From an uncultured Prevotella sp. (GTDB lineage: Bacteria > Bacteroidota > Bacteroidia > Bacteroidales > Bacteroidaceae): a stretch of DNA of 25,596 nt. The first letter of the stretch is position 1. Each line of letters opens with the position of its first letter. The notes beneath the pieces are model-generated. The model was not told the DNA's origin, did not search any database, and worked only from the letters and a program-made list of their open reading frames with translations. A program made the position numbers and the translations under genes. The stretch lies in the NCBI GenBank assembly GCA_900541575.1, contig UQKO01000038.1:1-25596 (forward strand), read 5' to 3'. This document shows, piece by piece, positions 1 to 8,528 of this stretch.

Positions 1-182
1 AGACATAAAGTTCTTCATGTTTAGAATAGCTACTCAATATGCATGATATGAGCAAGCCTCTTTTTACCATCATACCAACCGGAAATATCCGCTGATCCTT
101 TTTTTCGAAAGCCATTATCAACCCCATTCACACCCGTACAGAAAAACCCTCCATTTGCAGTCCATTGTACGTCACTTTTTTG

Positions 183-190
183 TAATTTTG
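183..190 (+). promoter_or_regulatory. Bacteroidetes-type -7 box upstream of lutA
   Basis: TAATTTTG matches the Bacteroidetes -7 consensus TAnnTTTG and sits 44 bases before the lutA start codon. No TTTG lies at the usual 19-21 base spacing upstream; the nearest TTTG (154-157) is 25 bases away, so the -33 box is weak or absent. The rest of 1-182 is A/T-rich and holds no gene that I can see. Confidence 0.5.
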
Positions 191-234
191 CGCATCATAT
201 CTACTAAACAAGACTCATAACAAAACCCCTCTCT

Positions 235-978
235 ATGCAAGTAGCATTATTCATTCCCTGCTACGTCAATGCAGTATTTCCCGAAGTAGGCATGGCTTCA
301 CTGCGACTGCTCCAACAGTTGGGTCTCGACGTGGTCTATCCCGAAGGACAAACCTGTTGCGGACAGCCCATGGGCAATGCCGGTTTTGAAGACGAAGCCA
401 AGAACTTAGCTGAAAACTTCGAACAAGTGTTTGGCAAATACGACTACGTGGTAGGTCCTTCCGCTTCGTGCGTATCCTTCGTGCGCGACCACTACGGACG
501 CCTTCTCCCCAAGGAAACATGCAGTACCGAACGCCACGTATACGAAATCTGCGAATTTATCCACGATATCGTGCGTCCCACTCATTTCGACGTAAGTTTC
601 CCCCACAAAGTAAGTCTCCAAAATAGTTGTCACGGCGTACGCCTGCTAGGTCTTTCATCGCCCTCCGAGCGCAATGTACCCTACATGAACAAGCTTCGCG
701 ACCTGCTATCAATGGTCAAGGATATCGAAATTGTAGAGCCTGAAAGACGTGACGAATGCTGCGGTTTCGGCGGAATGTTTTCCGTGGAAGAGCATGCCGT
801 GTCTGGACAGATGGGACGCGACAAGGTAATGCGCCACCTACAGACAGGAGCCGAATACATTGTGGGCGCAGATTGTTCGTGTCTCATGCACCAGAATGGC
901 ATCATTGCCCGCGAAAAATTGAACATCAAGACATTGCACATCGCTCAAATACTCTCTGGATATGTCGAAGCACGCTAA
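235..978 (+). CDS. lutA: LutA-type (Fe-S)-binding lactate utilization protein
   Basis: Cysteine-rich CCG-domain protein of 247 residues, close to the usual LutA/YkgE length of about 240. It contains the two duplicated cysteine-rich modules of the family: C9 with C41-C42-G43 (CCGQP), and C132 with C175-C176-G177 (CCGFGG). In this family such motifs bind an iron-sulfur cluster and pass electrons during oxidation of L-lactate to pyruvate in the cytoplasm. It is the first gene of a three-gene operon and its 3' end overlaps lutB by 17 bases, so the two are probably translationally coupled. No clear Shine-Dalgarno precedes the ATG. CCG proteins also occur in glycolate oxidase and heterodisulfide reductase, but the lutB and lutC neighbours make LutA the best call. 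Confidence 0.92.
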   Translation: MQVALFIPCYVNAVFPEVGMASLRLLQQLGLDVVYPEGQTCCGQPMGNAGFEDEAKNLAENFEQVFGKYDYVVGPSASCVSFVRDHYGRLLPKETCSTERHVYEICEFIHDIVRPTHFDVSFPHKVSLQNSCHGVRLLGLSSPSERNVPYMNKLRDLLSMVKDIEIVEPERRDECCGFGGMFSVEEHAVSGQMGRDKVMRHLQTGAEYIVGADCSCLMHQNGIIAREKLNIKTLHIAQILSGYVEAR

Positions 979-2377
979 ATCTTCAGCCGAGTTCTTGAAG
1001 AACCGCAAACAAGCCGTATGGCACGACGAGACCCTCTGGATGGTACGCGAAAAGCGTGATAAAATGGCTCATGGTGTGCCTGAATGGGAAGACCTCCGCG
1101 AGGCTGCTTCCCAACTCAAGCTCTATAGTAACTCCCACCTTGCAGAACTACTCACTAAGTTCGACGAAAACGCTCGTCGCAACGGCGCCATCGTACATTG
1201 GGCAAAGGATGCCGATGAATATTGCCACATAGTGGAGGAAATCCTTCGCAAGCACGGTGCTAAAAACCTCATCAAGAGTAAGAGCATGCTCTCCGAGGAA
1301 TGCGGGCTTGACCCCTACCTCGAGAGCCATGGCATTGAGGTACTCGAGAGCGACTTGGGAGAGCGCATTCTGCAGTTGCTCCACCGCAAACCCGTACACA
1401 TCGTGCTACCAGCCATCGCTGTGAAGAAGGAAGAAATCAACGAACTCTTCTGCCGCGAAATGGAAGGTTGCGAGCCTGGAAATTGTGATCAAACCTACCT
1501 TACCCACGTGGCGCGACGCAATCTTCGAAAGAGTTTCCTACATAGCGAAGCCTCAATGACGGGAGCTAACTTTGCTGTGGCTTCCACGGGCGAATGCGTG
1601 GTATGTACCAATGAAGGGAATGCAGACATGGGCACCTCACTCAACACCAAGCGCTTGCAAATCACAGCCTTTGGCATTGACAAAATTGTGCCCAACCGCG
1701 AAGCACTCGGCGTATTCACCCGACTACTCGCACGCTCGGGCACGGGACAACCATCCACCACGTATACCTCACACTACCGCTCACCACGCAAGGGAGGAGA
1801 ACTTCACATCATCATCGTAGACAATGGGCGCTCAGAGTTGCTTTCCTCAGACCATCATCGCCGCTTGCTCAACTGCCTGCGTTGCGGAGCATGTATGAAC
1901 ACCTGTCCCGTCTACCGCCGTTCGGGCGGCTACAGCTATACCTATTTCATTCCCGGCCCCATCGGCATCAATCTCGGTATGGCCAAAGACCCTATACGCT
2001 ACAAGGACAACGTGTCGGCCTGCTCGCTCTGCTATTCTTGTCAAAACGTGTGTCCCGTCAAGGTAGACCTCTCCGACCAAATCTACCTTTGGCGACAAAA
2101 AATGCTCCGTCTAGGCATTGAAAACAAAGGCAAGCACCTCATCTCAAAGGGATTACAAGTGCTTTTCGATCACAAAGGCCTCTACCATGCCGCCTTGCAC
2201 TTGGCTCCGCTAGCCAACCATGTGCCCCACTTCCTCATTCAGAATACGCTCAACGCTTGGGGAGCCGAACGCGAAATGCCTCGCTTTGCCCATTCCACCT
2301 TTGATGCACTCTATAAGGACTATCTTAAGAAGAAGGAAACCCCGCAAACCAAGGAGGATAAAAACTATGACAAGTAA
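962..2377 (+). CDS. lutB: LutB/LldF-type lactate oxidation iron-sulfur protein
   Basis: Protein of 471 residues, near the usual LutB length of about 475. The N-terminal two thirds form the LUD domain. The C-terminal part carries a ferredoxin-like pair of [4Fe-4S] motifs: C305-x2-C308-x2-C311-x3-C315-P and C354-x2-C357-x2-C360-x3-C364-P. LutB works with LutA and LutC to oxidise L-lactate to pyruvate; in Bacillus subtilis all three are needed for growth on lactate. The start overlaps the lutA end by 17 bases and the stop overlaps the lutC start by 11 bases, so the three genes form one tightly coupled transcription unit. The product ends with a short lysine-rich tail. Confidence 0.93.
   Translation: MSKHAKSSAEFLKNRKQAVWHDETLWMVREKRDKMAHGVPEWEDLREAASQLKLYSNSHLAELLTKFDENARRNGAIVHWAKDADEYCHIVEEILRKHGAKNLIKSKSMLSEECGLDPYLESHGIEVLESDLGERILQLLHRKPVHIVLPAIAVKKEEINELFCREMEGCEPGNCDQTYLTHVARRNLRKSFLHSEASMTGANFAVASTGECVVCTNEGNADMGTSLNTKRLQITAFGIDKIVPNREALGVFTRLLARSGTGQPSTTYTSHYRSPRKGGELHIIIVDNGRSELLSSDHHRRLLNCLRCGACMNTCPVYRRSGGYSYTYFIPGPIGINLGMAKDPIRYKDNVSACSLCYSCQNVCPVKVDLSDQIYLWRQKMLRLGIENKGKHLISKGLQVLFDHKGLYHAALHLAPLANHVPHFLIQNTLNAWGAEREMPRFAHSTFDALYKDYLKKKETPQTKEDKNYDK
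2351..2357 (+). promoter_or_regulatory. Shine-Dalgarno that decides the lutC start
   Basis: AAGGAGG lies inside the lutB coding sequence, 9 bases before the ATG at 2367. It is one of the few strong Shine-Dalgarno sequences in the window and rejects the longer in-frame start at 2220, which would overlap lutB by more than 150 bases. Confidence 0.75.
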
Positions 2378-2975
2378 AGAAGATTTTCTAGCCAACATAC
2401 GCCAACACACGGTGCGAACCTTTCCCTGCCCAGACCTATCGAAGCTTGAAGCCGAGGCACTGACCTTTGCCGATCCAGTGGCACAATTTGCCGAATCGCA
2501 GAAGCTGAGCGGAGGCCACTGTCTGATACTCCCCGAAGGGAAATCCTTAGCACAAGCCGTTGCCGAAGCTTACCCCGATGCCCATCGCATAGCTAACACG
2601 CTAGCCCAACTTGACCACGCAGAGCTTTTGCCAGGCGAAGTATTCAATCCTGACGAAGTTTCCGCTCCTGCCGAGCTCAATGGCACAGATTTAGCCATCA
2701 TCGAGAGTCAACTGGGCGTGGCTGAAAACGCTTGTTGCTGGATAGAGCAGCATGTACGCCATCGGGCCATCTACTTCATAGCCGAAGCCCTAGTTATCGT
2801 GCTTCGCCGCCAGGACATCGTAAGCAATATGCACGAAGCCTACCGTCGCTTGCCCGACTCTCCCTCCGTTCCTTTCGCTTGCTTCATCTCAGGACCTTCC
2901 AAAACGGCCGATATAGAGCAAGCTCTCGTATTCGGTGCACATGGTGCCAAAGACGTTACAGTAATCATCATCTGA
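2367..2975 (+). CDS. lutC: LutC/YkgG-type lactate utilization protein
   Basis: From the ATG at 2367 the product is 202 residues, a normal length for LutC/YkgG of the LUD superfamily. The C-terminal end contains the family signature of an acidic and glutamine-containing helix followed by LVFGAHGAKDVTVIII, equivalent to the G-x-H-G-x-x-x-x-x-V motif that closes LUD domains. It is the third member of the lactate oxidation complex with LutA and LutB. The in-frame ATG at 2220 is rejected because a strong Shine-Dalgarno precedes 2367 and the upstream 49 residues are arginine/lysine/proline-rich sequence read out of the lutB frame. The start overlaps lutB by 11 bases. No obvious terminator hairpin follows the stop. 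Confidence 0.9.
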   Translation: MTSKEDFLANIRQHTVRTFPCPDLSKLEAEALTFADPVAQFAESQKLSGGHCLILPEGKSLAQAVAEAYPDAHRIANTLAQLDHAELLPGEVFNPDEVSAPAELNGTDLAIIESQLGVAENACCWIEQHVRHRAIYFIAEALVIVLRRQDIVSNMHEAYRRLPDSPSVPFACFISGPSKTADIEQALVFGAHGAKDVTVIII

Positions 2976-3091
2976 GAAATGAAGCATTAAGGAGTATTGC
3001 ATTTTAGCAAGGAGGCTACTCACATTTCAAAGTATCCCCCAAGACAATATACATCCCCCTCACTCGCAAAGAGAAAATCTTTGAGTTTCAC

Positions 3092-3122
3092 TTTGCAATA
3101 CGGACGCTTTGCACTATCTTTG
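3092..3122 (+). promoter_or_regulatory. Promoter P1 of frr (-33 TTTG, -7 TATCTTTG)
   Basis: TTTG at 3092-3095, a 19-base spacer, and TATCTTTG at 3115-3122 match the Bacteroidetes consensus TTTG-N19-TAnnTTTG exactly. It is the first of three -7-like boxes before frr; the others are TATCTTTG at 3188-3195 and TATCCTTG at 3254-3261, neither of which has TTTG at ideal spacing. Transcription from P1 would give a leader of about 165 bases. Confidence 0.7.
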
Positions 3123-3270
3123 CATAAGATAGGCTACGGTTCGGCATAGATAGCAAGTAAACTTGCCTCTCTGCACTCACCATGCACTATCTTTGCATAA
3201 GATAGGCTACGCTCTGCAATTTGAAAGTAAACTTTTGTTGCGCTTGCTTGCACTATCCTTGCATAAGATA
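3110..3270 (+). repeat. Triplicated promoter/palindrome unit upstream of frr
   Basis: Three copies of a unit beginning TGCACTATCTTTGCATAAGA start at 3110, 3183 and 3249 (73 and 66 bases apart). The first two share 29 bases through GGCTACG; the third diverges after AAGATA. In copies 1 and 2 the -7 box lies in a palindrome with 7-bp arms, CTATCTT-tgcat-AAGATAG (3114-3132 and 3187-3205). A second shared block, AAGTAAACTT, follows copy 1 (3155-3164) and copy 2 (3225-3234). This array and the promoter above fill most of the 317-base gap between lutC and frr; no small gene was seen in it. Confidence 0.8.
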
Positions 3271-3292
3271 TACACACATAAACCCTATACAA

Positions 3293-3853
3293 ATGCTCGA
3301 CGTAAAGAAATGCCTCAACGACTGCGAGGAAAAGATGGACATGAGTGTGCTCCACCTCGAAGAGACCCTCGCTCAAATCCGTGCCGGAAAGGCCAACGTA
3401 CATATCCTTGACGATATTCGTGTAAACTCTTATGGTTCGATGGTACCCATCAATAATGTGGCCGCCATTACCACCCCCGACGCTCGTACCATTGCCATCA
3501 AGCCTTGGGACAAGCAAATGTTTCGCGTCATCGAAAAGGCCATTATCGACTCTACCGTGGGCATCATGCCCGAAAATAATGGAGAAGTGATTCGTCTCGG
3601 TATTCCGCCCCTCACCGAAGACCGACGCAAACAGCTCACTAAGCAGTGCTCTAAAGAAGCAGAAGAAGCAAAAGTGGCTATTCGCAACGCTCGACGCGAC
3701 GGCATTGACAAACTAAAGAAGGCTATCAAGGATGGCCTCTCAGAAGATGTGGAGAAGGATGCAGAAAATGACTTGCAGAAGATTCACGACAAAAAAGTAA
3801 AACTCATTGAGGAGATTCTCACCGCGAAGAACAAGGAAATCATGACGGTATAG
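3293..3853 (+). CDS. frr: Ribosome recycling factor
   Basis: From the ATG at 3293 the product is 186 residues, the standard RRF length. It shows the family layout: an N-terminal helix with LAQIRAGKAN, a central domain with PDARTIAIKPWDK, the stretch AIIDSTVGIMPENNGEVIRL followed by IPPLTEDRRKQL, and the long C-terminal helices of domain I ending near EEILTAKNKEIMTV. RRF splits post-termination ribosomes together with EF-G in the cytoplasm. The earlier in-frame ATG at 3221 is rejected because it lies within the promoter repeats and would add 24 residues outside the family. The multiple upstream -7 boxes suggest expression from more than one promoter. Confidence 0.96.
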   Translation: MLDVKKCLNDCEEKMDMSVLHLEETLAQIRAGKANVHILDDIRVNSYGSMVPINNVAAITTPDARTIAIKPWDKQMFRVIEKAIIDSTVGIMPENNGEVIRLGIPPLTEDRRKQLTKQCSKEAEEAKVAIRNARRDGIDKLKKAIKDGLSEDVEKDAENDLQKIHDKKVKLIEEILTAKNKEIMTV

Positions 3854-3961
3854 TCCCTTTGAGCTTACGGGGGAATTGGTAGGCAGAGATAAACGTATGT
3901 ATTTCTTGCCCTACCCTAAGAACAAAAAACTCCCCGTCAGCCCCCAATAACACGCAATGAA

Positions 3962-4007
3962 TGCATAAGGCTTATAGGCTCCAAAGTAAGCCTGTGAGCC
4001 TTATGCA
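3962..4007 (+). terminator. Long hairpin between frr and rsgA
   Basis: Arms 3962-3980 and 3989-4007 form a 19-bp stem with an 8-base loop. The only two departures from perfect complementarity are G-U wobbles when read as plus-strand RNA, which supports an RNA-level role on this strand. The stem is followed by CTTTTATCTCTGTCT, an interrupted T tract, so it may terminate the frr transcript. The stem ends only 15 bases before the rsgA start codon. Confidence 0.7.
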
Positions 4008-4022
4008 CTTTTATCTCTGTCT

Positions 4023-4967
4023 ATGCACGGAACTGTAATCAAAAGCACTGGTAGCTGGTATCTCGTACGCACCGACGATGGACGAGCCGTAGAATGCAAA
4101 GTGAAGGGCAACTTCCGCCTTCGCGGCATACGGTCGACCAATCCCGTAGCCGTGGGAGATGGTGTTACCATCAAGGAGCAAAGCGGCGAAACTGGCGAAG
4201 CGGCCTTTATCACCGAAATCGACGAGCGACGCAACTACATCATCCGAAAAGCCTCCAACCTATCCAAACAAAGCCATATTCTCGCTGCCAACGTAGACAT
4301 GGCTCTGCTCGTGATCACCATCGCACGCCCCGAAACAAGCACCACTTTTATAGACCGCTTCCTAGCCTCGGCCGAAGCCTACAGAGTGCCCGTATGCTTA
4401 GCTTTCAACAAGACGGACGACCTTTCTAACGAAGAACGCTCCACACTCGACTACTGGCATGCGCTCTACTCCGACATTGGATATTCTTGTTTCCGACTTT
4501 CCGCTCTCAAGGGCGAGGGAATAGAGCCTCTGCGCGAAATGCTAAAAGGAAAGACCACGTTACTTGCAGGTCACTCGGGAGTGGGAAAATCAACTCTGCT
4601 CAACCTGCTCATACCCGAGGCTCACGTGCGTACGGCTCAGATCTCAGATGCCCATGGCACGGGAATGCACACCACTACTTTCAGCGAACTTTTCGAACTT
4701 CCCGAGGGGGGCGGAGCACTAATAGACATCCCAGGTGTGAAGGGCTTTGGCACTTTCAACATGGAACCCGAAGAGGTGGCTCACTATTTCCGCGACATTT
4801 TCCGCATTTCGGCCGATTGCCGATTTTCCAACTGCACACACACTCACGAGCCTGGTTGCGCTGTGCTCCAAGCACTCGAAGACCATCAGTTAGCGCCCTC
4901 TCGCTACGCCTCCTATTTATCCATGATGGATGATAAGGAGGAAGGAAAGTATAGAGCTGCCTATTAG
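4023..4967 (+). CDS. rsgA: Ribosome small subunit-dependent GTPase A
   Basis: Protein of 314 residues with the order found in circularly permuted GTPases. An N-terminal OB-fold (about 1-65) is followed by G4 NKTD at 129-132, the P-loop GHSGVGKST at 183-191, switch I threonines at 217-219, and G3 DIPG at 235-238. The C-terminal zinc site C266-x4-C271-x-H273-x5-C279 fits the family pattern. RsgA (YjeQ/YloQ) binds immature 30S subunits and checks late assembly using GTP. The neighbour frr is also a translation gene. There is no visible Shine-Dalgarno, and the start lies immediately after the 19-bp hairpin, so translation or read-through may be influenced by it. Confidence 0.95.
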   Translation: MHGTVIKSTGSWYLVRTDDGRAVECKVKGNFRLRGIRSTNPVAVGDGVTIKEQSGETGEAAFITEIDERRNYIIRKASNLSKQSHILAANVDMALLVITIARPETSTTFIDRFLASAEAYRVPVCLAFNKTDDLSNEERSTLDYWHALYSDIGYSCFRLSALKGEGIEPLREMLKGKTTLLAGHSGVGKSTLLNLLIPEAHVRTAQISDAHGTGMHTTTFSELFELPEGGGALIDIPGVKGFGTFNMEPEEVAHYFRDIFRISADCRFSNCTHTHEPGCAVLQALEDHQLAPSRYASYLSMMDDKEEGKYRAAY

Positions 4968-5027
4968 CCGTTCACCCTCGAAACGAGCAGGAGCCTTTTT
5001 AAAGAACCTCAAATTTCTACTCATCCC

Positions 5028-5492
5028 ATGACACTCATTATCATCCTTGCCGCACTGAGCCTAGTGCTCGGACTTCTTGAGATATTCATTCTCCCAGGCT
5101 TCGGCTTCGCTGGAATAGGTTCCATCGTATGCGCCGTGGTAGATGCTATACTAATCTACAACGCTTATGGATTCTCGTGGGCATGCATCGCCGTAGTCGT
5201 GGCCATCCTCTTACTCGTGCTAATGCTCTACATTGTGGCCAACTCACGTACCTTCGACCGTATGAGCCTCAAGACCTCTATTGACAGCACCAATGCCACT
5301 ACGGAGCAACTCTCTGTCAAGGTGGGCAACGAAGGCCGAGCCATCACTCGACTAGCTCTCGTAGGCAATGCAGAGATAGAAGGCAAGCAGGTGGAAGTAA
5401 AGTCGTCGGGAGAGTTTATCAACTCTGGCACGCCCATACGCGTCATTAAAGTAGACAAAGCACAGATTATCGTAGAACGTACAGACAAATAA
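5028..5492 (+). CDS. NfeD-like short membrane protein
   Basis: Protein of 154 residues with two to three hydrophobic segments in the first 72 residues: 2-20, about 23-45 and about 50-72. A soluble C-terminal domain of about 80 residues resembles the NfeD OB-fold: VGNEGRAITRLALVGNAEIEG, then a strand pair near GEFINSGTPIRVIKVDKAQIIVE. Short NfeD proteins are usually encoded beside a flotillin-like gene (floA) and are thought to assist membrane microdomain organisation. Here no flotillin gene adjoins; an M6 protease follows instead. The 60-base gap from rsgA and common direction allow co-transcription, but this is not shown. The family call is from the membrane and OB-fold layout. Confidence 0.8.
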   Translation: MTLIIILAALSLVLGLLEIFILPGFGFAGIGSIVCAVVDAILIYNAYGFSWACIAVVVAILLLVLMLYIVANSRTFDRMSLKTSIDSTNATTEQLSVKVGNEGRAITRLALVGNAEIEGKQVEVKSSGEFINSGTPIRVIKVDKAQIIVERTDK

Positions 5493-5559
5493 GGCACGCT
5501 TTCACACTCATCCGCTGCGGCCTAATTTTCCTATATACAATAAGCACTCACCCCCCAAA

Positions 5560-7437
5560 ATGAAAAAACTCCTTTTCACCCTTTTCCTCTCTCTCATGGT
5601 AGGCACAACAGCTTATGCCACCTTCCCCGTGCGACGCACCTTCCTCCACCAACAACCCAACGGACAGAGCCTCAGCGTTCACTCTGTGGGCAATGGAAGA
5701 TATTACGTCTACTCCACCGTCGACGGCCGAGCCATACTACCCGCCGCAGATGGTAACTTTTACTATGCACGCCGCAGTGCCACGGGATTAGTAGCCTCTA
5801 CCACGCTAGCCTCCGACATGCTATCCACCGCTCTACAACAGCGTCTTAAAACAGCATCTGCTGAGGAAGAGTTTCTCACAGCAACAGAAGCCAACGATCT
5901 ACTCGCTACGCTCTATCCGCCCACACCCGTGACTTCGCTCTCGGCCAACATGAAACCGCAATCGCTCGCTAGTTCCACCCCCACGGGGCTCGGGCAGTAC
6001 GGACTATCGGCCAATGGCGTAGTGAAGAGCATTGGGAGTCCCATCCTACCCGTTGTGATGGTAGAATTTTCCGACGTTGCCTTCTGCGACACCATCACCA
6101 CGGAGACCAAGGTAGACCGTTTCTTCAACGAAACTGGTTACCACGATGAAGATTTTTCCTGTGGCTCAGTGCGCGACTATTTTATCGCCCAAAGCGATAG
6201 TCTATTTAAGCCCACGTTCAAGGTGATAGCCCGCGTAAAACTCGACCACGAGCGTGCTTACTACGGCAAAAATAATGGTTCCGTTATCGATGCCCAAGGT
6301 ACAACCTTCGTGAGAGAAGCCCTCGAGAAAGCTTCGGCCGTGGCCAACTTTGCTCCCTTCCGCACCCCAGAAACTACGAATATCCCCATCGTCATCCTCA
6401 TGTTTGCCGGACCTGGCGAACAATCTTCGTTCGAAGATGGTAGCGAAGATTATCTTTGGGCCAAGTTCAGCCAATCATCTTTCTCGGTCAATGGAGGCAC
6501 AAGCAAAGTACAATCGTACTTCATGGGAAGCGAACTCATGCAAAAATACGGATCTTCAAAGAACGATATTCTCGGACGAAATTTTGAGTCGGTAGGTCTC
6601 TATGCTCACGAGTTCACCCACGCCCTAGGATTCCCAGACCTCTACAACACGAAAGGCTCTAATAAATTCAAAACCCTAGGCTATTGGGATCTCATGGACT
6701 ATGGCCAATATTTCCAAAACGGCTATTGTCCTTCGCCCTATTCGGCCTACGAACGTGCATGGATGGGCTGGCTTTCCGTAGAGGAACTCACGGATGAAGC
6801 ATGCTATGCCAAACTCATTCCCCTCGACAGCCCTCACGGAACAAAAGGCACCCGAGCCTACGTACTACGCAACGAGGCCAACCCCCAAGAATACTACATT
6901 CTCGAAAATCGTGCCCCCTCCACATGGTATTCTGCCCTTATGGGACGAGGCATGCTCGTGACACATGTTGACTATAAAGCATCGATATGGAATGCCAATA
7001 CGGTGAACACCGAGCAAGATCATCAACGCGTGCAGATTGTTCCTGCCGACAATGTGCTCGAAGGAAATTCACGTTCTGGAGATATGACTTGGGCAAATTT
7101 TTGGAAAGGCTATCAGTCCGACCTCTACCCTGGCCTCAACATCAACAACACATCCCTGACAGATATGACCACTCCCTCTACCTCCGTATTTACTGGTAAT
7201 GGTCTTAACAAGCCTATCTACAATATTTCCCTTTCGCCCGAAGGCATCATCTCCTTCAGCTATCTCGATCCCGAGATTACAGGCATTCACGAGGTTAACA
7301 CAGTAGTTGACACCTCATCTGCAAGCTCCACAACCGCAGTTCCCCTCTACGACCTCAACGGACGCCGCATACAAATCCCCGCAGCCCCTGGCGTATACAT
7401 CACAAAGGGAGGAAAGAAGGTGATTGTAAAAAAGTAA
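5560..7437 (+). CDS. Secreted M6-family zinc metalloprotease with sorting tail
   Basis: Protein of 625 residues. Residues 1-20 form a signal peptide (lysines, hydrophobic core, TAYA). An N-terminal propeptide-like region, about 21-110, has the pattern of M6 precursors (YYVYSTVDGRAILPAADGNF). The catalytic site is H350-E351-F-T-H354-A-L-G357-F-P-D360, the extended zinc motif of metzincin-like M6 peptidases related to immune inhibitor A. The last 60 residues, after a Ser/Thr linker, have LYDLNGRR, APGVYI and a lysine-rich end. This is a short C-terminal module typical of proteins exported and sorted by the T9SS in Prevotella-like bacteria. It probably degrades extracellular or host protein. The sorting role is inferred from resemblance. 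Confidence 0.9.
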   Translation: MKKLLFTLFLSLMVGTTAYATFPVRRTFLHQQPNGQSLSVHSVGNGRYYVYSTVDGRAILPAADGNFYYARRSATGLVASTTLASDMLSTALQQRLKTASAEEEFLTATEANDLLATLYPPTPVTSLSANMKPQSLASSTPTGLGQYGLSANGVVKSIGSPILPVVMVEFSDVAFCDTITTETKVDRFFNETGYHDEDFSCGSVRDYFIAQSDSLFKPTFKVIARVKLDHERAYYGKNNGSVIDAQGTTFVREALEKASAVANFAPFRTPETTNIPIVILMFAGPGEQSSFEDGSEDYLWAKFSQSSFSVNGGTSKVQSYFMGSELMQKYGSSKNDILGRNFESVGLYAHEFTHALGFPDLYNTKGSNKFKTLGYWDLMDYGQYFQNGYCPSPYSAYERAWMGWLSVEELTDEACYAKLIPLDSPHGTKGTRAYVLRNEANPQEYYILENRAPSTWYSALMGRGMLVTHVDYKASIWNANTVNTEQDHQRVQIVPADNVLEGNSRSGDMTWANFWKGYQSDLYPGLNINNTSLTDMTTPSTSVFTGNGLNKPIYNISLSPEGIISFSYLDPEITGIHEVNTVVDTSSASSTTAVPLYDLNGRRIQIPAAPGVYITKGGKKVIVKK

Positions 7438-7457
7438 GAGTTACAAGTGTTAAGTAA

Positions 7458-7475
7458 TAGGTATATCATTACCTA
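7458..7475. terminator. Weak hairpin between convergent genes
   Basis: TAGGTA-tatcat-TACCTA is a perfect 6-bp stem in the 47-base gap between the convergent protease and glycosyltransferase genes. It is A/T-rich and lacks a long T tract, so a shared terminator role is only possible. Confidence 0.3.
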
Positions 7476-7484
7476 GCAACAAGG

Positions 7485-8378
7485 CTATTCCCTCGCCATT
7501 TTCAGAAACGTGCCGAGGCGGAATAGCTGAAAAATAGCGACCTTAGGAGTCGTCCCCTCGAGATTGCGCACAATTAGGGGCTCGACAAGAGAATAAAACC
7601 TACGTACCATCCCCACCATGTGCCATCGCTCGAGACGAGAAGCGAGTGCCACAATCTGAGAATACTCCTCCATCTCGTGACGCAAGAGGCTGAGCGTATG
7701 CATAGCCTCAGTGGTCTTACGAAGGAAAGAAGAATTCTCTTCAAAATCGTCCACCGCCACAGGATTATCGGTATGAGCAATACCTATCTCTACGGCTTGC
7801 AAGGCTCGCCCCCAAGCCACGTCCTCATAACCATAACTTTCTATGCCCTCATCAAAAGGCACACGTAGCATCACTTCGCGCTGCACGCGGAAGTTGGTGG
7901 TACGAAAACTCTGATACGGAGCCACCCTACGCCTTTCGACGGAGAATTTTGCCAAACATGCCCGTTCATAGCGATAACGAAGATTATGGGAAAGGGCTTC
8001 ATCGGGCAATATAGTCACACCACCATACGCTACTTCCTCCTCCTCTTCCTGCGAAAGGTAGTGGAGGAGGAAGTCTTTACGGACAATTCGCACATCGCAA
8101 TCGAGGAAAAGAAGCGTTGTATAGTGTGCCTGACGAGCTAAGAAATTGCGCACACGGCTGCGTCCGATGTTTTCTGTAAGTTCAATGAGACGGCAACTGC
8201 TCCACTCACGCACCACGCGATTGGCATGCACAGCGCCAGCATCGGTCGAAGCGTCATCAACCACGATGATTTCATATCGCAATCCGTCCACATTCTCGGC
8301 CTGCATCTGCAGCGTTCTGACAAGCTTTGCACAACGGTGGTTGTGGGTGGGGATTAGAATGGAAAGGGATCTTATCAT
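7485..8378 (-). CDS. Family 2 glycosyltransferase
   Basis: Protein of 297 residues with a GT-A fold signature. It begins with the strand SLSILIPTHNH, then IIVVDDASTD with the nucleotide-sugar-binding aspartates at 41-42, and then the metal-binding DxD motif in FLDCDVRI (D93, D95). A later YGYEDVAWGRAL segment gives the ED acceptor/catalytic-base region of GT2 enzymes. No membrane segment is present, so it likely works at the inner cytoplasmic face. The sugar and acceptor cannot be deduced, and there is no polysaccharide cluster around it; the upstream gene on this strand is priA, 265 bases away. Confidence 0.9.
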   Translation of the reverse strand: MIRSLSILIPTHNHRCAKLVRTLQMQAENVDGLRYEIIVVDDASTDAGAVHANRVVREWSSCRLIELTENIGRSRVRNFLARQAHYTTLLFLDCDVRIVRKDFLLHYLSQEEEEEVAYGGVTILPDEALSHNLRYRYERACLAKFSVERRRVAPYQSFRTTNFRVQREVMLRVPFDEGIESYGYEDVAWGRALQAVEIGIAHTDNPVAVDDFEENSSFLRKTTEAMHTLSLLRHEMEEYSQIVALASRLERWHMVGMVRRFYSLVEPLIVRNLEGTTPKVAIFQLFRLGTFLKMARE

Positions 8379-8528
8379 AAAAGCAAGAAAGATTTCGCCT
8401 TATCCCTCCAACGGAAGAGGGTATACGTAAAACGTTAAAGGAAGAGACACGAAGAGGATAATTATATTTATGGGGGAATTACACTAGATGCAGGAGAATA
8501 TTTCACGCTATGTGGACGATACTTAGTC

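Noticed and set aside
3110..3270. CRISPR-like array upstream of frr
   Set aside because: Only three units, with unequal spacing, partly conserved spacers and clear promoter boxes; no cas genes nearby.
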